Shown one piece after another: positions 1-5,306 of a stretch of 7,162 bases of DNA; within the stretch, counting starts at the first letter, position 1; every line of letters begins with the position of its first letter. A program made the position numbers and the translations under genes. The notes beneath the pieces were generated by a model that saw only the letters and a list, made by a program, of their open reading frames with translations, was not told where the DNA came from and made no database searches. The stretch is taken from the NCBI GenBank assembly GCA_947479075.1, contig CANJZR010000202.1, positions 1-7,162 on the forward strand, written 5' to 3'. Source of the stretch: Planctomycetaceae bacterium (GTDB lineage Bacteria; Planctomycetota; Planctomycetia; Planctomycetales; Planctomycetaceae).

Positions 1-2670
1 ATTCCGGCGATGATCCACGACCATAACACTGCGGCCGCCCTTCCACTTTCGAACATCCAGTTGAGTCCGACCACGGATGCTGACCGTGCCACGTCAGCTG
101 CCGCTCAGGAGTGGTGGGCTCGGTACGACCGTCAACGGATGGCGCGGGATATCTACACACTGTTGTACTTGACCGGTGCCAAGAATAGCGACAGCCCAGC
201 CACCACGGCATATACGACTACGGCGTATCCAAATCGACAGCCGGCGGCTGGCACCGTGAATTCGATCCCTGACAATGTCGAAGAGATGGCTCAGTTTGCA
301 GTGAACTATGTGGATGCCATTGACCGCGATGATGTCATTACCACATTTGAGTACGACTCCGATTTGTCCGACGGCTGGAGCAGTAACCCGGTGAATCGCG
401 TCTATGGAGTTGAGCGGCAGTCATTAACCTTCAGCGAAGTGATGCTGATTCAGCTGGATAAAGGGAGTATGGCCGACAGTTCAACGCTGTTCAAAGAAGA
501 CACTACGAACACGCATCGCCTGCTGCACATCGAATTACGCAATGCTTTGCCGTTTACCGTCAATGTTGACGAGGGCTGGCGTATCGTTCGAGTTCCTGTG
601 AAGGATGATGGGAGTGGCAATTGGCATTCAACAGCCACCATGGATAAATGGTATTCGTTTAAAACCGATGGATTTGGTTTGGGGGTGGCCGCGAATGCTA
701 AGTCGGTTGGACCCGGAGAAAACTTCCACATCGCATGCCACGATGGAACTTTGATGAACGAAGCTGGAACCGTATTGGAGACTAGCGATCTGTACGCGGA
801 TATTGATGCCGACTCAATGCTCGAATCTGTTTTGCCGAAAAGTGCTCGCGAACTGACGAGCAACACGGTGCCAGCTGCGCAATATCTACCTCAAGCTGAC
901 ATCGATTTGGCGGCGATCGGACCAGGGCAACTTCACGAGCCCTTTGTCCATGCGGGGCCCACTACTGTGGGGTATCCTGTGGGAACGCTCGTTGATCGCG
1001 TCGTTGGCGTCGCGACGAATACCAAATTCGACCTGGTGCTCCAGCGGCGTCAAAATCTGCGTGGAATCGCATCTGCTCCAGGCAGTGATGTCGCTGGAGA
1101 ATCGACGGGCCGCTGGATCGAGGTTGACCGATTCTCCATCGATTCCTTGACCATGGGAAGTGAAGGGAGATTTGCTCCCGGCGGTGATGCGGCTACAGAT
1201 ATTCAAGCCGCATTGTTGACCCTGCACAGCCGCGAGCGTCCTCAGCCATTTGTCCCTAACCAGTCTTCCAATTCGGGGACCCTGTATCAGAATCACTCGA
1301 TCAGTGCGACGCTGACCGATAAACATGGAGCAAACAGTTGCCTGACTGGCACGACCCAGTTCACGATCTGGCAACCTCACTTCGATCGCGATCTCACCTC
1401 CGTGTACGATCTGCTCTCGATACCGATCTTTGGTAATTTCCCGATGGGGGATGTCGAGTCCCCTGTCGCTATGGGCACGCCCACTCCTGCTCCGGCGCCC
1501 ATTAAAGGCGATATCTACAACGACTACGACAACACCTATTACCCCGATGTTCATGGGGGAGCTGTGGTCAACCTGGCTCGTGGTGATACCAGTGTCGCTG
1601 GCGGTGCGACACTTTCGGGCGACTATACCGCTGGGGTTCGCTTCCTGTTCCCAGATGGTCAGCCTGCCAAGCCTTACTTCGGCTGGAACCCGGTCTCTTA
1701 TGCCAACGACTGGCACAGGCTGTTTGAGTTCGTTCAAGTCCCTCGTCGTACAGAGCAGGCGATTCAGTCACAGTATCCGAATACCGTTGCGGGCGCGATC
1801 AAGGCTCTTCGTCGCACCCCTGGGCTAATTAACCTCAACACAATTCGCGACGAGACGATTCTGGCAGCCTTGCTCGACGACAATCTGCACACTCCCCTGG
1901 GAGCCGCGCTCCCAACGACGGATCCCCTCTCACCAGGGACCCTTGGTAGAAATTGGTATCGAGAATTGCGGGTTAGTCGAGACGGTGTTGATAAGTTCCT
2001 CCAGTCAGCGGGACTGTATGACCAGATCACAAGTCTCAATGACCCAGCTCTGATCGACTCTTCAATGCATTTGCCCAGCGTGACCATTCCTGGAACCCTG
2101 TCTCCCGCGGCTCCGACGGCAGATGGTGTTCCGACATCCGCGATCCCGGTGAGAGTTCCAGAGCCTTTTCGATCTGCGAGCCACATTGATCCTGCCGCTA
2201 CAGCAACGGTCGATACGGCCATTGAAAGTACGCTCATGCGTTCACGTCCAACAAATCCTCGTCCGGTCGGAAGTGGGCCCTACTCTCCTACCCAGATGAC
2301 AACAGTAGCTCCGGGGAATCCTGTGTGGACATCGCCCAGCCAGACCACAACTGCGTGGCAGGCACTGTTCGATGCCCGTGACAGTAGTAATCATCAGATC
2401 GACTACCACACTCGCAATCGCTTGCTCGCCAAAGTGGCCAACAACTCGACGACCAAGAGCCATGTGTTCCTGATCTGGACTGCGGTGGGGTACTTTGAGG
2501 CTCACAAGACCAACAGTGGGTACGTACAGATCGGGGCACGGATGACCGATCTGCCGATTCACCGGTCGTTTGGTGTCGTCGACATGACCCGTTTGGAGGA
2601 TGCGTACGACTCGTTCTCCCAGACGTTCGACTACAGCAAGTTCGTGATTGCGAGGAAACGACTGCGGTGA
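1..2670 (+). CDS. Large planctomycete pseudopilin/secretion-associated protein, 5'-truncated by the window edge
   Basis: The reading frame is open from the first base and the first ATG (base 10) has no ribosome binding site, so this is most likely the C-terminal 889 codons of a longer protein. Numbering from that ATG, it has a 'RDIYTLLYLTG' segment (46-56), 'LVLQRRQNLRG' (342-352), 'FEFVQVPRR' (572-580), 'TPGLINLNTI' (603-612), a Pro/Thr/Ser-rich stretch (about 689-785), and a hydrophobic core 'SHVFLIWTAVGYFE' (817-830) followed by 'HRSFGVVDMTRLEDAYD' (851-867). From memory, this order of motifs recurs in very large uncharacterised planctomycete proteins and in related Verrucomicrobia cassette proteins. 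The 'IN-x-NT' element resembles that of the minor pseudopilin GspK. A DUF1559 pseudopilin gene follows on the same strand after 361 bases, which fits an envelope or pilus-like role. The N-terminus, where a membrane anchor or prepilin leader would lie, is not visible. The coding call is firm; the function is inferred. Confidence 0.8.
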   Translation: MPAMIHDHNTAAALPLSNIQLSPTTDADRATSAAAQEWWARYDRQRMARDIYTLLYLTGAKNSDSPATTAYTTTAYPNRQPAAGTVNSIPDNVEEMAQFAVNYVDAIDRDDVITTFEYDSDLSDGWSSNPVNRVYGVERQSLTFSEVMLIQLDKGSMADSSTLFKEDTTNTHRLLHIELRNALPFTVNVDEGWRIVRVPVKDDGSGNWHSTATMDKWYSFKTDGFGLGVAANAKSVGPGENFHIACHDGTLMNEAGTVLETSDLYADIDADSMLESVLPKSARELTSNTVPAAQYLPQADIDLAAIGPGQLHEPFVHAGPTTVGYPVGTLVDRVVGVATNTKFDLVLQRRQNLRGIASAPGSDVAGESTGRWIEVDRFSIDSLTMGSEGRFAPGGDAATDIQAALLTLHSRERPQPFVPNQSSNSGTLYQNHSISATLTDKHGANSCLTGTTQFTIWQPHFDRDLTSVYDLLSIPIFGNFPMGDVESPVAMGTPTPAPAPIKGDIYNDYDNTYYPDVHGGAVVNLARGDTSVAGGATLSGDYTAGVRFLFPDGQPAKPYFGWNPVSYANDWHRLFEFVQVPRRTEQAIQSQYPNTVAGAIKALRRTPGLINLNTIRDETILAALLDDNLHTPLGAALPTTDPLSPGTLGRNWYRELRVSRDGVDKFLQSAGLYDQITSLNDPALIDSSMHLPSVTIPGTLSPAAPTADGVPTSAIPVRVPEPFRSASHIDPAATATVDTAIESTLMRSRPTNPRPVGSGPYSPTQMTTVAPGNPVWTSPSQTTTAWQALFDARDSSNHQIDYHTRNRLLAKVANNSTTKSHVFLIWTAVGYFEAHKTNSGYVQIGARMTDLPIHRSFGVVDMTRLEDAYDSFSQTFDYSKFVIARKRLR

Positions 2671-2880
2671 TTCGGTTTTGGCCTGAGATTTGCGTGTTCT
2701 ATTCGGCAGAACCAGTCGCGGGACGGGATTCCCGGGCGATCCAGGCACGGAACTACGGAAAACAGCCTTTTCTTCGAACTTCACACGTCGCATAATGGAG
2801 GCAGGATTGGTGGGCTGCTGCAAAATGCAACACGGCGCCCGCTGTGAAATCCTCCAGCGATCCAGATCACAACACCTTCT

Positions 2881-2901
2881 TGATTGAGTGTCACTCGATC
2901 A
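2881..2901. repeat. Near-perfect 21-bp palindrome, possible operator
   Basis: The arms TGATTGAGTG and CACTCGATCA flank a single central T. They pair over ten positions with one G-T mismatch. A palindrome this tight, with almost no loop, suits a dimeric DNA-binding protein better than an RNA hairpin. It sits 131 bases before the proposed start codon of the DUF1559 gene. It also overlaps the alternative GTG at 2888, which argues against coding there. No regulator can be named. Confidence 0.4.
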
Positions 2902-2930
2902 GCGTCTCACGATTTCCCACATTTTGTCCA

Positions 2931-2985
2931 GGCCGGGGGGTGAAACCGGCCAGTCGCCCAGCGACCTTCCTGACGATGTGTCGTC
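2931..2985 (+). repeat. Cluster of three short hairpins in the DUF1559 leader
   Basis: Three inverted repeats follow one another within 55 bases. GGCCGG (2931-2936) pairs with CCGGCC (2946-2951). GTCGC (2953-2957) pairs with GCGAC (2961-2965). GACGA (2972-2976) pairs with TCGTC (2981-2985). Loops are 9, 3 and 4 bases. None is followed by a T-tract, so they do not look like terminators. They would form a structured 5' untranslated region if transcription starts upstream. Short GC-rich pairings also arise by chance in DNA of this composition, so significance is uncertain. Confidence 0.35.
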
Positions 2986-3021
2986 GCCGGGAATCCCCTT
3001 TCACCACACTCTCGGCAGCCT

Positions 3022-3025
3022 GGAG
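3022..3025 (+). promoter_or_regulatory. Ribosome binding site fixing the DUF1559 start
   Basis: GGAG lies six bases before the ATG at 3032. This supports that ATG over the in-frame GTG 144 bases upstream, which has no comparable site. The choice also gives a normal prepilin leader: a short basic stretch directly before the processing glycine. Confidence 0.6.
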
Positions 3026-3031
3026 ACTCTC

Positions 3032-4165
3032 ATGTACGTCCGCCGCCCGCTCTTTCGTCAGCCGCAGCGTCGCGGCTTCACCCTCATCGAACTTCTGGTC
3101 GTGATCTCGATCATCGCGACCTTGGCCGCACTGGTTCTGCCAGCGATTCAAAACGCCCGCGAAACCGCCCGCCGGACCCAGTGCCAGAACAATCTGCGAA
3201 ACATCGGTATCGCGATTCAGTCGTACTCGACTGCTAAGCGGGGGGCTGTTCCCTATCTGACAACGACGAGCTTCTTGATCGACTACGGAACAACGTCGTC
3301 ACCAGACCAGAGGACAGCCTCTTGGGCTGTGCAGCTTCTGCCATACACGGAAAACACGACGCTGTTCGATCGACTGAAGCTCTCGAACAATCAAACCCCT
3401 GCGGACCCGAATTCGACGAACAGCCTGCTTGCGAATAGCATTGAAATTTTCAATTGTCCCAGTGATCAGAACAATGGTGCGGGGGCAATGTCGTTCGCCG
3501 CAAATGCTGGCTATATTGCCAGTTCGATTTGGGGGCAACCCGATAATATTGCTCATACAAACACTACCTACGACCATGGATTCAATGGGTACCTATCTGC
3601 AATGGGTAAAAAAGACACTGACGACTTTGAAGTCACAGCTGCTTCAGGGGTCTTCTCCCGTCAAACTAGCAACCAAGGCTTTGCCAAGACCTTGGATCAG
3701 ATCAGTGGTGCAGACGGGACTTCCCAAACGGTGTTGTTGGCAGAGAACACTAACATTGTACGATTCTCGACCGGTAATTATGGGGGCTGGGCTTCAGCCT
3801 ATACTGGCAACAATGCAATTGGCCTTGCAGTCTCTGATGCTTCAAATCCGGGTGAGATTGATAGCAGTTCGACTGCTCAGGGGCTGGGTGCCGGGACCAA
3901 GCAGACTGCTCTCGTGCTGAGTAGCGCTCCCATCGCAGCGAATACGACCGGGACTGAATGTCGGATCAATGATAATCTCGGAGGAGCAACTGACGGAGCA
4001 AGCCCGCGTCCTTCTTCGCTTCATCCTGGTGCAGTTAACATGGCCTTCTGCGATGGCTCGTGCAAGGTGATTTCCACTACGATCGATGACAGCGTCTATG
4101 CTCGACTGTTGACCCCGATGGGTGGACGGTTCGGACAGAATGTCCTGAGCGACTCTGACTTCTAG
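3032..4165 (+). CDS. DUF1559 family protein with type IV prepilin-like N-terminus
   Basis: A 377-residue protein of the DUF1559 (SBP_bac_10-type) family, which typically occurs in dozens of copies per planctomycete genome. A basic leader, MYVRRPLFRQPQRRG, ends in the processing glycine (residue 15). It is followed by FTLIE with the conserved Glu at +5 and a hydrophobic helix to about residue 36 (LLVVISIIATLAALVLPAI). Prepilin peptidase would be expected to cut G15/F16, leaving an N-methylated pseudopilin anchored in the inner membrane. After the helix comes the family-typical 'NARETARRTQCQNNLRNIG'. Near the C-terminus, HPGAVNMAFCDG fits the H-X9-DG motif, and 'VYARLLTPMGG' and the terminal 'LSDSDF' are also family hallmarks. 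Length is normal and no frame damage is seen. The exact role of DUF1559 proteins is unknown; pseudopilin-like assembly or secretion is inferred from the leader. A strong terminator follows directly. Confidence 0.95.
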   Translation: MYVRRPLFRQPQRRGFTLIELLVVISIIATLAALVLPAIQNARETARRTQCQNNLRNIGIAIQSYSTAKRGAVPYLTTTSFLIDYGTTSSPDQRTASWAVQLLPYTENTTLFDRLKLSNNQTPADPNSTNSLLANSIEIFNCPSDQNNGAGAMSFAANAGYIASSIWGQPDNIAHTNTTYDHGFNGYLSAMGKKDTDDFEVTAASGVFSRQTSNQGFAKTLDQISGADGTSQTVLLAENTNIVRFSTGNYGGWASAYTGNNAIGLAVSDASNPGEIDSSSTAQGLGAGTKQTALVLSSAPIAANTTGTECRINDNLGGATDGASPRPSSLHPGAVNMAFCDGSCKVISTTIDDSVYARLLTPMGGRFGQNVLSDSDF

Positions 4166-4172
4166 TCAGAGT
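4152..4172 (+). repeat. Hairpin spanning the DUF1559 stop codon
   Basis: ACTCTGACT (4152-4160) and AGTCAGAGT (4164-4172) are perfect 9-bp complements around a three-base loop. The stop codon TAG (4163-4165) straddles the loop and the right arm. Three further pairs (4149-4151 with 4175-4177) are possible past a two-base bulge. There is no T-tract behind it, so it is not a terminator by itself. It lies 17 bases before the real terminator stem and may shield the mRNA 3' end. Confidence 0.5.
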
Positions 4173-4189
4173 GTCGCGAGTTGATTTAC

Positions 4190-4226
4190 AAACCGCAGCT
4201 GATCATTCAGGTCAGCTGCGGTTTTT
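4190..4226 (+). terminator. Strong intrinsic terminator of the DUF1559 gene
   Basis: AAACCGCAGCTGA (4190-4202) pairs perfectly with TCAGCTGCGGTTT (4212-4224) around a nine-base loop. The stem runs into TTTTT (4222-4226) and then CGTTT. It begins 25 bases after the stop codon, the classical position. On the opposite strand the stem ends in GGTTTG, a weaker tract, so it could also stop transcripts arriving from the convergent minus-strand genes. Confidence 0.88.
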
Positions 4227-4560
4227 CGTTTGGGGCGAAGGCATGCGGTTCAAGCCTCGCTTCTTTGCCTGTCTCTTGGCCCAGTGATCAGGGTGTTATC
4301 AATCTGCCATCGCAGGGCCGAACTCACTCCGAAGGGGGTGCGGGATGATTTGAGAGCAAGATGGCCATGCATCTTCAGTCCTAGGAAGAACAGACAGGAA
4401 TGTCTGTCCCGAGTGAAGGGGAATGATGAATACGCTCTCAGTTGAGCGTTCCTGTGGCTCGGTGATTACGGGGGCCTCGCCGGTACGCCGCTGATCAGAC
4501 GTGATTTGCCGATTTTGCGAGATCAGGCGATCTGGTCGAGGGGCAGCCGGCCTCATTTAC
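4227..4560. other. Intergenic region between convergent genes
   Basis: These 334 bases separate the plus-strand terminator from the stop codon of the minus-strand kinase gene. Short open frames exist on both strands but lack start signals and recognisable protein features. Translations such as 'NRQECLS' and 'GQTFLSV' come from the palindrome described separately. AGATC-aggc-GATCT (4520-4533) is the only inverted repeat near the kinase stop. It has no T-tract on the minus strand and is a poor terminator candidate. Confidence 0.6.
4358..4449. repeat. Three small inverted repeats, REP-like intergenic element
   Basis: AAGATG (4358-4363) pairs with CATCTT (4370-4375). ACAGACA (4390-4396) pairs with TGTCTGT (4401-4407) around GGAA. 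ACGCTC (4432-4437) pairs with GAGCGT (4444-4449). I recall the central unit, read as CAGACAGGAATGTCTGTCC, as a frequent intergenic palindrome in planctomycete genomes, where it gives rise to many false short proteins. The window holds only one copy, so dispersal cannot be shown here. A REP-like or other short dispersed palindrome is the most likely reading; the two outer repeats may be unrelated. Confidence 0.45.
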
Positions 4561-5214
4561 TCACTTGTTGGCCACCGATGGATTGGATTCATAGTCACTT
4601 CGGGAGATGGATTTTTGTCGCAGGTTGACCCATTGCAGGGGGACATTGGGGGGCAGCCAGGAGGTGAAGTTCGGGTCGACGAGTGCTTGTTGTACGGCCT
4701 CGGACAGTGAGGCGTGAGGATCGACGGACTTCAACAGCCAGAGGGATGCGGAGTGAGAGACCGAGGCGATCCAGGCGGCGATCGTGTCGGTGGTCGTCTG
4801 CCAATTCTGGGGCGGCGAGGGCTGGGAATTGAGAGCGGCGAGTTCGAACCATTCGCGAGATCGGACGACGGGGACGCGCCCCGCCTGCCAGCACGCATCG
4901 AGCTCGCTCACAGACGCGACTTGAGCAATCGGCCAGAGCTGCACGAGGAGCCGCGAGGTGAGCTCCAGAGCGTCGAGAGCCAGCCAGTGCGACCGGATCT
5001 CTCCGAGTTGATGCCGCACGTCCCAATCCCGCACCAAGTCGGCTGCGGGGCCGCCACCGACGACCAGCAACGGGCGATTGCCCCAGTCTGGCCTCAGCTG
5101 CTCGAGTCGGTCGGCCAGATCGGTCAGATCAAGCAGGCTACCGCCCAGCTTGATTGTGGCGGTGGGTGATGGGAGGCCGAACGGAGATGCGAAGGAATCA
5201 CTTGCGGATGACAT
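4561..5214 (-). CDS. Amino acid kinase family protein, possibly MfnE-like
   Basis: A 217-residue protein with the amino acid kinase (aspartokinase/uridylate kinase) fold. 'IKLGGSLL' (21-28) is the N-terminal phosphate-binding segment, 'LLVVGGGPAADLVR' (49-62) the second glycine loop, and 'HWLALDAL' (76-83) the following helix. 'NWQTTTDTIAAWIA' (137-150) and 'LWLLKSVD' (158-165) form the nucleotide-binding part. It is shorter than aspartokinase (over 400) and has no ACT domain. The small size and the W-x-x-T-[TS]-D-[ST]-I-A pattern recall MfnE, the kinase acting on aminomethylfuran methyl phosphate in methanofuran/tetrahydromethanopterin-type cofactor synthesis, a pathway known in some planctomycetes. 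No other gene of that pathway is in the window, so the substrate is unproven. The ATG at 5214 is preferred: an in-frame GTG at 5259 lies inside the terminator hairpin of the upstream gene. GGAG lies only two bases before this ATG, so the start is moderately sure. Confidence 0.75.
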   Translation of the reverse strand: MSSASDSFASPFGLPSPTATIKLGGSLLDLTDLADRLEQLRPDWGNRPLLVVGGGPAADLVRDWDVRHQLGEIRSHWLALDALELTSRLLVQLWPIAQVASVSELDACWQAGRVPVVRSREWFELAALNSQPSPPQNWQTTTDTIAAWIASVSHSASLWLLKSVDPHASLSEAVQQALVDPNFTSWLPPNVPLQWVNLRQKSISRSDYESNPSVANK

Positions 5215-5249
5215 GACTCCAGTGTGAGCAGTGCCTGATACCAATGCAA

Positions 5250-5277
5250 ACAGGCCCACGGAGAACCGTGAGCCTGT
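5250..5277 (-). terminator. Terminator-like hairpin after the exported-protein gene
   Basis: Read on the minus strand, ACAGGCTCACGG pairs with CCGTGGGCCTGT around a TTCT loop. This is a 12-bp stem with one G-U pair. It starts 29 bases after the stop codon at 5307. The following tract is only TTTGCATT, so it is weaker than a textbook terminator and may allow partial readthrough into the kinase gene. Confidence 0.6.
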
Positions 5278-5306
5278 CTGGCGGAAACGATGGTGATGTC
5301 GCGTGA

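Larger units (their letters stand above)
2671..3031 (+). other. Non-coding leader/intergenic region ahead of the DUF1559 gene
   Basis: These 361 bases between two same-strand genes hold no credible gene. The longest open frame here is an in-frame upstream extension of the DUF1559 gene from a GTG at 2888; it carries none of the features of a pseudopilin leader. No strong intrinsic terminator follows the upstream stop codon: CGGG-att-CCCG at 2724-2734 and an AT-only pairing at 2758-2772 are both weak. The second half is rich in inverted repeats, listed separately. I could not identify a convincing -35/-10 promoter pair, so it is open whether the DUF1559 gene has its own promoter or is read through from upstream. 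Confidence 0.6.

Noticed and set aside
886..1737. 283-codon open frame on the minus strand inside the large plus-strand gene
   Set aside because: It is fully antisense to a frame with family-typical motifs, has no recognisable domain and no ribosome binding site, and includes a low-complexity VVVVV run. It is a shadow frame of GC-rich coding DNA.
2888..3031. GTG-initiated extension of the DUF1559 protein by 48 residues
   Set aside because: It would put 62 residues before the processing glycine, far longer than normal prepilin leaders. It overlaps a palindrome and hairpins and lacks a ribosome binding site, whereas ATG 3032 has GGAG six bases upstream.
4230..4556. Short open frames on both strands of the convergent intergenic region
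   Set aside because: They run through the palindrome and the other inverted repeats, have no start signals and show no protein features. They are probably spurious.
4595..5169. Overlapping open frames on both strands within the kinase gene
   Set aside because: They are Arg/Gly-rich out-of-frame translations, typical of alternative frames of GC-rich genes. The kinase frame carries all recognisable motifs.
5215..5259. GTG-initiated 15-residue extension of the kinase
   Set aside because: The start would lie within the terminator-like hairpin of the preceding gene and has no ribosome binding site. The conserved fold begins well after the later ATG.
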